This document shows, piece after piece, positions 30,275 to 37,300 of a DNA stretch of 64,000 bases. The position numbers were made by a program, and so were the translations under genes. The stretch spans positions 124,001 through 188,000 of the forward strand of contig CAZKEF010000006.1 of assembly GCA_964551735.1 (NCBI GenBank), written 5' to 3'. Source of the DNA: DAOUAT01 sp964551735 (lineage in GTDB: Bacteria; Chloroflexota; Anaerolineae; CG2-30-64-16). Below the pieces are notes generated by a model that saw only the letters and a program-made list of their open reading frames with translations, made no database searches and had not been told where the DNA came from. Position 1 is the first letter of the stretch, and each line of letters opens with the position of its first letter.

Positions 30275-31045
30275 TCAATCGAAGACAGCGACGGGCAGCA
30301 TCCCGCCTCCGCCGTAGCGCGCGGCCATGAGGCGCTCGGCGAAATGCTTGCCGCGCGGCATGCCGCCGTTCCGCATCTCGAACGCGACGCGCGGCGCGTT
30401 GTAGAACACGCGGCGGTGCTCGACCTGCCACGCGCGACCGTCCCAGGTCAGGATGGTGTAGACCGCGCGCGGGTCGCCATCCATAGGCAGGCCGGCGCTG
30501 GAGACGTTCACCAGCAAACGATCACGCCAGGGGCGGACGAAGGGAACATGGACATGCCCAAATGCCAACACAGCCCAATCCCGAACCCTGACCGAATCCA
30601 GCAGCAGTTCATCCAGCTCCCGTTCGGGCGTGTGCGGGGTGATGGCGCGCTCCATGTCCACGGGGTTGGCATGGACGATGAACAGGTCGTGCCCCGGCGC
30701 AGGCGAGATGCGGTGCGAGAAGGGGAGGCTCGCCAGATAGGCAACGCGCGCCGGCTGCAACTGTGCTTGCATCCAGGTCATGTGATTGACGTACCGATCC
30801 TCGTTCTTGCCGGACGGGATCTCATCTAGCGATTGCGCGAAAAAGGCGTCAGTGTTACCTCGGATCACGACGCCCCCTAGGGCCTGCACCCGGTCTACGA
30901 CCTCCGCCGGCCAGGGGCCGGCCCACACCAGGTCTCCAGCCACAATGATTTGATCGAAAGGGCCGCGGCCAGCCATGTCGGCCAGCACAGCGTCCAGGGC
31001 GATGGCGTTGCCATGAATGTCAGATAGCAGCGCGATGCGCATCAT
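30275..31045 (-). CDS. Metallophosphoesterase (calcineurin-like, YfcE/MJ0936-like)
   Basis: This 256-aa cytoplasmic phosphoesterase has two-metal active-site motifs in order: LLSDIHGNAIAL (DxH), IVAGDLVWAG (GD), VVIRGNTDAFF (GNxD, the usual GNHD Glu/His variant), IVHAN and FGHVHVPFV (GHxH). The length is normal for this family of phosphodiesterases. GGGGG lies 8 nt before the first of two adjacent ATG codons. The gene ends 14 bp before the DUF2231 start and is preceded by degV on the same strand with a 30-bp gap, which suggests a run degV - phosphoesterase - DUF2231 read as one unit. The substrate is unknown. Confidence 0.88.
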   Translation of the reverse strand: MMRIALLSDIHGNAIALDAVLADMAGRGPFDQIIVAGDLVWAGPWPAEVVDRVQALGGVVIRGNTDAFFAQSLDEIPSGKNEDRYVNHMTWMQAQLQPARVAYLASLPFSHRISPAPGHDLFIVHANPVDMERAITPHTPERELDELLLDSVRVRDWAVLAFGHVHVPFVRPWRDRLLVNVSSAGLPMDGDPRAVYTILTWDGRAWQVEHRRVFYNAPRVAFEMRNGGMPRGKHFAERLMAARYGGGGMLPVAVFD

Positions 31046-31075
31046 TGCGTATGCCCCCTTGTGTATCGATCTGTT

Positions 31076-31921
31076 TCAAGCGCGGATGACGGCAGCCCCG
31101 ATCGCGTTCGGTCCCGCATGGGCGGCGAAAGCCGGCCCTGCTTCAGCCACCATGATGTCGCTGACCGTCTTGTTGGCCAGCGCCGCGATGCGGCTCGCCA
31201 GATCGGAGGCAGCCTCGCAGCCGCGGGTGTAGGCGGCAGCCAATGCTTCCACCGGCAATCGTTCTCGGACCTCATCTTCCAGCCGTTGGAGCGCGCCCCG
31301 GGTGGAACGGGCCACAGCTACCAGGCGAAACTCGCCGTTGCACATCTCCAGCACCGGCTTGACGCGCAACGTGCGCGCCAAGCGATCAACCAACGGGAGG
31401 ATGCGATCCAGCCGGCCGCCACGGCGCACCCACTCCAGTGTATCCAGGACGAACAGGATGGAGGTGCGGGTCCGCAAGTTTTCCACCATGCCCTGGATGA
31501 ACTCGGCGCTACGGCCGGCCAACGCCTCCCTGGCTGCGGCCAACACCTGCAAACCCATACCCAGTGAGAACGAGCCGGTATCCACCACCCGCACCTTGCC
31601 GCCGAAATCCTCGGCAGCCAGCCAGGCCGCGTTGAAGGTGCCGCTGTGCTTGCCTGGCAACGTCAGGCAGACGACGTCGTGGCCGGCCTCAACAAGTTTC
31701 TGGAAGGTACGATAAAAGGTGCCGGGCGCGGGCGATGAAGTGGCCGGCGCCTCCGGGGAAACGGTGGCCCGCTGCCAGAATGCGTCATTCGTCAGGTCAT
31801 CGCTGGAGATGGAATCTTGGCCGAAGCGCACAAAGACCGGAATGATGGTGATGTTGTAGCGTTCAGTCAGATCGGGGGGCAGGTCGCACCCGCTGTCTGC
31901 GACAATGCGCACGCTGTTCAT
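31076..31921 (-). CDS. DegV family fatty-acid-binding protein
   Basis: This 281-aa protein matches the DegV family, whose members bind a fatty acid and, as FakB, present it to the kinase FakA. It starts VRIVADSGCDLPPDL (the ADSxCDLP signature), has a CLTLPGKHSGTFNAAWLAA segment (the SGTxNAA lipid carboxylate pocket), and VRRGGRLDR near residue 165. No FakA/DAK gene is nearby, so partner and pathway are inferred only from the family. GGAGG lies 6 nt before the start. It heads the probable three-gene minus-strand run with the phosphoesterase and DUF2231 genes. Confidence 0.92.
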   Translation of the reverse strand: MNSVRIVADSGCDLPPDLTERYNITIIPVFVRFGQDSISSDDLTNDAFWQRATVSPEAPATSSPAPGTFYRTFQKLVEAGHDVVCLTLPGKHSGTFNAAWLAAEDFGGKVRVVDTGSFSLGMGLQVLAAAREALAGRSAEFIQGMVENLRTRTSILFVLDTLEWVRRGGRLDRILPLVDRLARTLRVKPVLEMCNGEFRLVAVARSTRGALQRLEDEVRERLPVEALAAAYTRGCEAASDLASRIAALANKTVSDIMVAEAGPAFAAHAGPNAIGAAVIRA

Positions 31922-32101
31922 GGCGCCTCCATGTGAACATGAAAACGATGTTTACGAGAAGAACGATAGCATTGACGATCCTGGGTATCACATGGAACGC
32001 AGCCAAAAGCACCCGCCGCCTCGCCCCGCTCGTGCTGTTACTGTATGCCATTATACCACCTTATGCCGTAAGCGCAATCACAGCAACGCAAGCTGATGCG
32101 G

Positions 32102-32130
32102 TTGCTTCAAGCCCATCCTTGTGCTAGAAT
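32102..32130 (+). promoter_or_regulatory. Sigma-70-type promoter of the Mth938-like gene
   Basis: TTGCTT (32102-32107) and TAGAAT (32125-32130) are separated by 17 bp, ahead of ATG 32167. The predicted leader is about 30 nt. Confidence 0.6.
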
Positions 32131-32166
32131 CGTGCTAAAGCGTCCGGTTTGGTGCAGAGGTGCGAG

Positions 32167-32529
32167 ATGCGACCCAAGATTGACGAAACCTGGTTCGGCA
32201 GTATCACCGTCGGCGGCAAGCGTTACGAGTACGACATCGTCATCGGCCTGAAAGGGAAGGTTCACCGCCGCAACAAGCAGCTCTCCAAGGCGATCTATGG
32301 CACGTCGCACATCCTCAGCCTGGTCGAGATCCAGGAGTTGCACCGCAACAAGGCGGAGCGCCTGATCATCGGCGCGGGCCAGGAGGGGCAAGTGAAGTTG
32401 TCACCGGAGGCCGCCGAGTTCCTGGAGAAGAAGGGCTGCAAGGTGGACCTCCTGCCGACGCCCGACGCCATCAAGCTCTGGAACAAGGCCGAGGGCAACG
32501 TCCTGGGCCTGTTTCACATCACATGTTGA
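32167..32529 (+). CDS. Mth938-like (MTH938/NDUFAF3 family) protein
   Basis: This 120-aa protein has the Mth938 fold seen by family motifs: FGSITVGGKRYEYDIVI near the start, AERLIIGAGQEGQVKLSPEA (the IGTGxxGxxxLSPE loop) and a final segment KAEGNVLGLFHITC. The bacterial members have no well-established reaction; the mitochondrial relative NDUFAF3 assists complex I assembly. ATG 32167 is preferred over TTG 32149 by homology and by GAGG just upstream. It is a single gene with its own promoter, followed 93 bp later by the isoaspartyl peptidase gene. Confidence 0.85.
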   Translation: MRPKIDETWFGSITVGGKRYEYDIVIGLKGKVHRRNKQLSKAIYGTSHILSLVEIQELHRNKAERLIIGAGQEGQVKLSPEAAEFLEKKGCKVDLLPTPDAIKLWNKAEGNVLGLFHITC

Positions 32530-32532
32530 GCA

Positions 32533-32580
32533 GGGGCGCACCCTTGCGGTCTCCCGTTTGGGCAGGCGCGAGGCTTCGGC
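32533..32580. repeat. Partial copy of the GTAGGGGC palindromic repeat
   Basis: AGGGGCGCACCC, GCGGTC and GGGCAGGCGCGAGG match the left two thirds of the complete element at 43373-43427. The right end has diverged. It lies between two plus-strand genes. Confidence 0.6.
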
Positions 32581-32621
32581 GTGAGCTCAGCCAAACAACC
32601 GTGTCCCCACGGAATGGTGAC

Positions 32622-33548
32622 ATGACACCCGCAATCATTGTCCACGGCGGGGCCTGGGATATCCCGCCCGAATTGCACGCCGATCACCTGGCCGGCTGCC
32701 GCGCCGCGGCCGAGGCCGGCTGGGCCATCCTGGCGGCCGGCGGCGCCGCGCTGGACGCGGTCGAAGCAGCCGTGCGCAGCATGGAGGATCACCCCGTCTT
32801 CGACGCGGGGACCGGCTCGCACCTGAACGCGGACGGCTTTGTGGAGCTGGACGCGGGGATCATGGACGGCCGCACGCTGATGGCTGGCGCGGTCGCCGCG
32901 GTGAGGCGGGTGGCCAATCCCATCACGGTGGCCCGCCGCGTGCTGCACGACAGCCCCCACGTCTTCCTGGCCAGCGAGGGCGCGGAGCGGTTCGCGGCCG
33001 CGGCCGGCCTACCGTTGTGCGACCCGGCCGGGCTGGTGGTGGAACGGGAGCGGCGGCTGTGGGAGGAGAGACGAAGGACGGATGACGAAGGACGGATGAC
33101 CGTGGACAGCGGACGAGCGGCCTTCGGCGCGGCGGATACGGTGGGCGCGGTGGCGCTGGATGCGGCCGGCGATCTGGCCGTGGGCAACTCCACCGGCGGC
33201 ACCTTCTTCAAGCATCCGGGCCGGGTGGGCGATACCCCCATCATCGGTTGCGGCTTCTACGCCGACAACACGATGGGCGCGGCTGCCTGCACCGGCTGGG
33301 GCGAGCAAATCATGAAGACCGTGCTGGCGAAAACGACCGTGGATCAGATCGCACTGCTGGGCAACGCGCCCACCGCGGCCAACGTCGCCATCGCGTACTT
33401 CCGGCACCGGGTCGGCGGCCTGGGCGGCGTCATCTGCATCTCGCCCGACGGGCAGATCGGCCTGGCGCACAGCACGCCCTATCTGGCGCACGCGTATCGG
33501 GGCGAGGGGATGCCGGAGATGGTGGTCGCGCTGAAGGTGGGCAATTGA
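32622..33548 (+). CDS. Isoaspartyl peptidase / L-asparaginase (Ntn hydrolase, family T2)
   Basis: This 308-aa precursor is expected to cut itself before a catalytic Thr and then hydrolyse isoaspartyl dipeptides or asparagine. It starts PAIIVHGGAWDIP (the HGGA signature). The catalytic Thr is in ADTVGAVALD (about residue 174), and GNSTGGTFFKHPGRVGDTPI, CTGWGE and the glycines around them form the substrate pocket. The ATG at 32622 is preferred since the upstream open frame to 32523 is encoded by a repeat. The linker just before the catalytic Thr is encoded by seven heptamer repeats (33070-33118). The next two genes, acyP and rnhA, follow with 37 and 10 bp gaps, so all three look like one operon. 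Confidence 0.92.
   Translation: MTPAIIVHGGAWDIPPELHADHLAGCRAAAEAGWAILAAGGAALDAVEAAVRSMEDHPVFDAGTGSHLNADGFVELDAGIMDGRTLMAGAVAAVRRVANPITVARRVLHDSPHVFLASEGAERFAAAAGLPLCDPAGLVVERERRLWEERRRTDDEGRMTVDSGRAAFGAADTVGAVALDAAGDLAVGNSTGGTFFKHPGRVGDTPIIGCGFYADNTMGAAACTGWGEQIMKTVLAKTTVDQIALLGNAPTAANVAIAYFRHRVGGLGGVICISPDGQIGLAHSTPYLAHAYRGEGMPEMVVALKVGN
33070..33118. repeat. Heptamer repeat inside the isoaspartyl peptidase gene
   Basis: Units GACGAAG, GACGGAT, GACGAAG, GACGGAT are followed by three degenerate units beginning GAC. Seven units make 49 bp. The frame stays open and codes for an acidic/basic linker (RRTDDEGRMTVDSG) directly before the self-cleavage site. Related arrays are at 34384-34458 and 37126-37206. 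Confidence 0.8.
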
Positions 33549-33585
33549 TGATTTGTCCAGAGTTCCAGGGCAGGAGGACAACAAC

Positions 33586-33864
33586 ATGACCGCAAAACGC
33601 GTCCAGGTCGTCATCAGCGGCCGGGTGCAGGGGGTGGGCTACCGCGCCAGCTGCGCGCGGCAGGCGGTGGGCCTGGGCCTGACCGGCTGGGTGCGCAACC
33701 GCTGGGATGGCGCGGTCGAGGCGCTGTTCGAGGGGCCGGCGGCCGCGGTGGCGCGGATGGTGGAGTGGTGCTGGCAGGGGCCGCCGATGGCCGATGTGGC
33801 AAACGTCGAGATCGCCAGCCTGCCCGATGCGCCGGCGGAACGTGGGTTTCGGGTGCGGGGATAG
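33586..33864 (+). CDS. acyP: Acylphosphatase
   Basis: This 92-aa enzyme hydrolyses acyl phosphates in the cytoplasm. The motif VVISGRVQGVGYRASCARQA contains the phosphate-binding loop and catalytic Arg, and GWVRNRWDGAVEALFEG supplies the Asn. The length is the family norm. ATG 33586 is supported by AGGAGG 8 nt upstream. It lies between the isoaspartyl peptidase gene and rnhA, with small gaps to each. Confidence 0.95.
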   Translation: MTAKRVQVVISGRVQGVGYRASCARQAVGLGLTGWVRNRWDGAVEALFEGPAAAVARMVEWCWQGPPMADVANVEIASLPDAPAERGFRVRG

Positions 33865-33874
33865 GAGGCCCAAT

Positions 33875-34381
33875 ATGCCTGACCCCATCCCCGTGATCAT
33901 CCACACCGACGGCGCGTGTTCCGGCAACCCGGGGCCGGGCGGGTGGGCCGCGATCTTGCGTTTCGGGCCGCACGAGAAGGTGCTGCAGGGCGGCGCGTCG
34001 CTGACCACCAATAACCGCATGGAGCTGCGCGCGGCGGTCACCGCGTTCCAGGCGCTCACCCGGCCGTGCGTGGTTGAGATCCACACCGATTCGGAGTACC
34101 TGAAGCGGGGCATCACCGAGTGGATGGCCGGCTGGCTGCGCAACGGCTGGCTGCGTTATGACCCACACACGCAAACAAGGCAGCCGGTGAAGAACCGCGA
34201 CCTGTGGCAGGCGCTCAACGCCGCCATCAAGCCGCACCGGGTCACGTGGCACTGGGTCAAGGGGCACGCGGGAGACGAACTCAACGAGCGGGCCGACCAA
34301 CTGGCCGTGGCTGGGCTGAATACTATCGGCGTGAAGGGGCAGCCGGACATGGAGGAGGCGGATGCGGCGGTGCCGGTATAA
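33875..34381 (+). CDS. rnhA: Ribonuclease H (type 1)
   Basis: This 168-aa enzyme degrades RNA in RNA-DNA hybrids. The acidic active-site residues are visible in IHTDGACSGNPGPGGWAA (Asp), NNRMELRAA (Glu), IHTDSEYLKRG (Asp) and ELNERADQLA (Asp); the substrate-handle segment VTWHWVKGHAG holds the conserved His. AGGAGG lies 5 nt before ATG 33875. The C-terminus has a short extra tail (KGQPDMEEADAAVPV) beyond the normal end at about 155 residues. It is probably the third gene of the isoaspartyl peptidase - acyP - rnhA unit. Confidence 0.96.
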   Translation: MPDPIPVIIHTDGACSGNPGPGGWAAILRFGPHEKVLQGGASLTTNNRMELRAAVTAFQALTRPCVVEIHTDSEYLKRGITEWMAGWLRNGWLRYDPHTQTRQPVKNRDLWQALNAAIKPHRVTWHWVKGHAGDELNERADQLAVAGLNTIGVKGQPDMEEADAAVPV

Positions 34382-34383
34382 CG

Positions 34384-34458
34384 GACGACGAATGACGAAG
34401 GACGGACGACCAAGCATCAGCGCGCTGGCTCGGTCTTTCGTCATTCGTCCTTCGTCGG
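34384..34458. repeat. Inverted heptamer arrays (GACGAAG type) forming a hairpin
   Basis: The left arm has GACGAAT, GACGAAG, GACGGAC; the right arm, TCTTTCG, TCATTCG, TCCTTCG, is the same family in the opposite orientation. The two arms can pair and could end or stabilise the upstream operon mRNA. It lies between rnhA and the Nudix gene. Confidence 0.7.
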
Positions 34459-34467
34459 AGCGCACTG

Positions 34468-35175
34468 ATGGACGACTATAGCGAACTGACCGGCGATGTG
34501 CCGACGTTGATTCGGGGCAACGGGCTAGAACTAGCCGACCTGGGCGGGCCTGATGCGGAGCTGAGCACCGGGCTGATCCTGACGTGGCGGGACAAGCTGG
34601 TGTTCGGGCTGGATCTGCGCGCGATCCCGCTGGGCGCCAAGGGCCAGGCCGGGATCGTCGCGTTCACGGGCATCGGCGGGCACCTGGACCCCGGCGAGGG
34701 CTGGACGCAGGCCGTGGTGCGCGAGGCGCTGGAAGAAGCGTGCGTCCCGGTGGCGCTGGGCGACAGCGCGGTGACCTACCTCTGCCGCGAGGATGCGGCT
34801 CCACAGCCCATCGCCTACCGCTGGGCCGAGCCATACCGGCCGCTGCTGGTGTGGGTGGCGACGTTCAACTTGCGCCGCGGGCCGAACCGAGAGCGACGGC
34901 CCGTGACGATGATCAACGCGGTGTTCCGCGCGGCCGCGCTGGGCCGGCCCACGCCTTCGGCGGAAATCTCCGGGCTGCTCCTGCTGGACGCGGAGACGTT
35001 AGCGCTGACCTACGCCGCGCCGCGGCCGTTGGGCGACCTGCTGGCGCGCGGCGCGCAGCTGATCGGTCCGGAGCTGGCGACCGAGACGCTGTTGGCCCCC
35101 GGCGGCAGCGCGTACTTCTACGCGCAGTGGTTGGAGTGGCAAAACAGAGGAGAGGCAACGGATTACTACGGATAA
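34468..35175 (+). CDS. Nudix hydrolase
   Basis: This 235-aa protein has a Nudix box at about residues 71-93: G, five residues, E (GHLDPGE), seven residues, then REALEEACV. The final Gly of the consensus (EExG) is Cys here, while the metal-binding Glu residues are kept. It probably hydrolyses a nucleoside diphosphate-linked compound; the substrate is unknown. The N- and C-terminal parts are longer than in minimal MutT-like proteins. The start at 34468 has a weak SD (GGAG about 10 nt upstream). It follows the heptamer hairpin after rnhA, and there is a 110-bp gap before the tryptophanase gene. Confidence 0.82.
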   Translation: MDDYSELTGDVPTLIRGNGLELADLGGPDAELSTGLILTWRDKLVFGLDLRAIPLGAKGQAGIVAFTGIGGHLDPGEGWTQAVVREALEEACVPVALGDSAVTYLCREDAAPQPIAYRWAEPYRPLLVWVATFNLRRGPNRERRPVTMINAVFRAAALGRPTPSAEISGLLLLDAETLALTYAAPRPLGDLLARGAQLIGPELATETLLAPGGSAYFYAQWLEWQNRGEATDYYG

Positions 35176-35285
35176 ACGAAGGTTGTGCATAGGATGGGCA
35201 GGTGACAAACGAGTCAACGAAGAAAAACCTGGCAATCAGGTAGATCAGGTCAATCTGCGTCCCCCATTTTAGATCAGGAGGCATC

Positions 35286-36680
35286 TTGGAAGAGTTTCAC
35301 CCTAAAACCATCATCGAGCCGTTTCGGGTGCGGTCGGTGGAGCCGATCCGGTTCACGACCCGGGCCGAGCGGGAACGCTATCTGGCCGAGGCAGGGTACA
35401 ACCCGTTCCTGCTGCGCGCCGAGCACGTGCTGATTGACCTGCTCACCGACAGCGGCACCGGCGCGATGTCATCGCGGCAGTGGGCCGGCATGATCGCCAG
35501 CGACGAATCCTACGCGGGCGCGGCGTCCTTCTACCGGTTCGAGGCCGCGGTGCAAGACATCACCGGCTTCAAGCACGTGATCCCCACCCATCAGGGCCGC
35601 GCCGCCGAGCACATCCTGTTCCCGGCTATCGCCAAACCGGGCGACGTGATCCCCAGCAACACGCATTTCGACACCACCCGCGCCCACGTGGAAAACACCG
35701 GCGCGGAGGCGCGCGACCTGGTGATCGCCGAAGGCCGGCAGCCCCGGCTGATCCACCCCTTCAAGGGCAACATGGACGTGGATGCCCTGCGCGCGACCAT
35801 CCATGAGGTCGGCCGGGAGCGCATCCCCGCGATCATGCTGACCGTCACCAACAACTCTGGCGGCGGCCAGCCGGTGAGCATGGCAAATATTCGCGCCACC
35901 AGCGCGGTCGCGCGGGAATTCGGCATCCCGTTCTTCATTGATGCCTGCCGCTTCGCGGAAAACGCCTGGTTTATCAAGCTGCGGGAGGAGGGCTACGCGG
36001 ACAAAACGCCCATCGCGATCGCGCGCGAGATGTTCAGCTATGCCGACGGCTGCACCATGAGCGCCAAGAAGGATGGCATGGCCAACATCGGCGGCTTCCT
36101 GGCGCTGAACGACGACGCTCTGGCCGCACGCTGCCGCACGCGCGAGATCCTCACCGAAGGCTTCCCCACCTACGGCGGCATGGCCGGCTACGACCTGGAA
36201 GCGGTGGCCGTGGGCCTGTACGAGGCGCTGGACGAGGGCTACCTGCGCTACCGCATCCGCTCTATCGCCTACCTGGGTGAGAAGCTGACCGAGGCGGGCG
36301 TGTCTATCGTGCAACCTACGGGCGGACACGCGGTCTACCTGGATGCCCGCAGCATCGCGCCGCACATCCCACCGCTGCGTTACCCGGCCTGGTCGCTGAA
36401 CAACGCGCTCTACCTGATGGGCGGCGTGCGCGGGGTCGAGATCGGCTCGGTGATGTTCGGGCTGCACCCCGACGGCACGGAGACGCCAGCCGCGAACGAA
36501 CTGGTGCGCCTGGCCTTCCCGCGCCGCGTCTACACCCAGAGCCACGTGGATTACCTGGCCGAGGTGATCCTGGCCGTCTACGCGCAGCGCGACCGCCTGC
36601 CCGGCTACCATATCACGTCTCAGGCACCGGTGCTGCGGCATTTCACTGCGCGGCTGGAGCCGATGGAACGTGGTGCGTGA
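35286..36680 (+). CDS. tnaA: Tryptophanase (PLP-dependent beta-eliminating lyase)
   Basis: This 464-aa enzyme should split tryptophan to indole, pyruvate and ammonia with PLP. The PLP Lys is in MSAKKDGM (about 256); LLTDSGTGAMS, PTHQGRAAEH and FAENAWFIK are family signatures. Tryptophanase and tyrosine phenol-lyase are close relatives. Here the residue aligned to the tyrosine-binding Arg of TPL is Ile (GVEIGS), and the Asp in HFDTTR replaces the TPL Thr, so tryptophanase is favoured, although MFSYADGCTMS and IGGFL look TPL-like. The start is TTG with AGGAGG only 4 nt upstream; no better start was found. There is no tnaC-like leader or tnaB permease next to it. Confidence 0.87.
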   Translation: MEEFHPKTIIEPFRVRSVEPIRFTTRAERERYLAEAGYNPFLLRAEHVLIDLLTDSGTGAMSSRQWAGMIASDESYAGAASFYRFEAAVQDITGFKHVIPTHQGRAAEHILFPAIAKPGDVIPSNTHFDTTRAHVENTGAEARDLVIAEGRQPRLIHPFKGNMDVDALRATIHEVGRERIPAIMLTVTNNSGGGQPVSMANIRATSAVAREFGIPFFIDACRFAENAWFIKLREEGYADKTPIAIAREMFSYADGCTMSAKKDGMANIGGFLALNDDALAARCRTREILTEGFPTYGGMAGYDLEAVAVGLYEALDEGYLRYRIRSIAYLGEKLTEAGVSIVQPTGGHAVYLDARSIAPHIPPLRYPAWSLNNALYLMGGVRGVEIGSVMFGLHPDGTETPAANELVRLAFPRRVYTQSHVDYLAEVILAVYAQRDRLPGYHITSQAPVLRHFTARLEPMERGA

Positions 36681-36734
36681 GACGTGGTGCGTGATATACC
36701 GCTGACGAAGCGATCTTTCGAACAAGGCGACCAC

Positions 36735-36763
36735 GCAATGCGTAATACGCAACACGCACCACA
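36735..36763. repeat. Heptamer repeat (ACGCAAT type)
   Basis: Units of the ACGCAAT family (ACGCAAT, GCGTAAT, ACGCAAC, ACGCACC) lie between tnaA and the CMD gene. A shorter inverted trace (GTGCGTGA) is at 36672-36695, around the end of tnaA. Confidence 0.6.
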
Positions 36764-36765
36764 GC

Positions 36766-37113
36766 TCACGCGGCCGCCAGCATCTCATCCATCCGCGCGT
36801 ATGCGCGGCGCAGGTGCGGGATCACGATGGAGCCACCGACGATCAACGCGACGGCGAACGCCTCCTCGAATTCCGGGGCCGTCACGCCACACTTGACGCA
36901 CTGGATGACGTGGTAGGTGATGCAGTCGTCACAGCGCAGCACCAGGGACGCGACCAGACCCAACAACTCCTTGGTCTTGGCCGGCAGCGCGCCGTCCTCG
37001 TAGGCTTCGCCGTCCAGGCGAAAGAAACGCTTGATGGCGCGGTTGTCGCCGCCCAAGATGCGCTCGTTAGCAGCCAGGCGCTCGGCCTGAAACTCGGCAA
37101 GGGTTTTGATCAT
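36766..37113 (-). CDS. Carboxymuconolactone decarboxylase / AhpD-like protein
   Basis: This 115-aa all-helical protein of the CMD family has the redox pair CxxC and nearby His in LRCDDCITYHVIQCVKCG, which suggests a peroxidase-type (AhpD-like) reductase rather than a decarboxylase. The N-terminal helix and KTKELLGLVASL segment fit the family. GGAGG lies 5 nt before ATG 37113. It is convergent with tnaA and divergent from tsaD, separated from tsaD by two families of heptamer repeats. Its physiological partner is not in the window. Confidence 0.86.
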   Translation of the reverse strand: MIKTLAEFQAERLAANERILGGDNRAIKRFFRLDGEAYEDGALPAKTKELLGLVASLVLRCDDCITYHVIQCVKCGVTAPEFEEAFAVALIVGGSIVIPHLRRAYARMDEMLAAA

Positions 37114-37125
37114 GGGAGCCTCCGA

Positions 37126-37289
37126 ATGACGAATGACGGATGACGGACGACGGACGACGGACGACCGCCGACGGATGACGGACGACCGATGACGAAGGAC
37201 GGATCAGGGCACCACGCACTACGCAATACGCAGTACGCACTATGCATCACGCATCACGCACCACGCACCACGCAACACGCAACACGGAG
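37126..37289. repeat. Two adjacent heptamer arrays (GACGGAT then ACGCACC/ACGCAAT)
   Basis: From 37126 to 37206 about eleven units of the GACGGAT/GACGACG type follow each other; from 37208 to 37289 about eleven units of the ACGCACC/ACGCAAT type follow. Together they fill nearly all the 187-bp gap between the CMD gene and tsaD. There are no spacers, so it is not a CRISPR. Confidence 0.88.
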
Positions 37290-37300
37290 CATTCTACCCG

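Noticed and set aside
35286..36680. Tyrosine phenol-lyase
   Set aside because: The Arg that binds tyrosine in TPL is Ile and the Thr is Asp, both as in tryptophanase.
35469..36788. Minus-strand open frame of 439 codons
   Set aside because: Antisense to tryptophanase, which has full homology on the plus strand.
37126..37289. CRISPR array
   Set aside because: The repeats are 7 bp in direct tandem without spacers; no cas genes are present.
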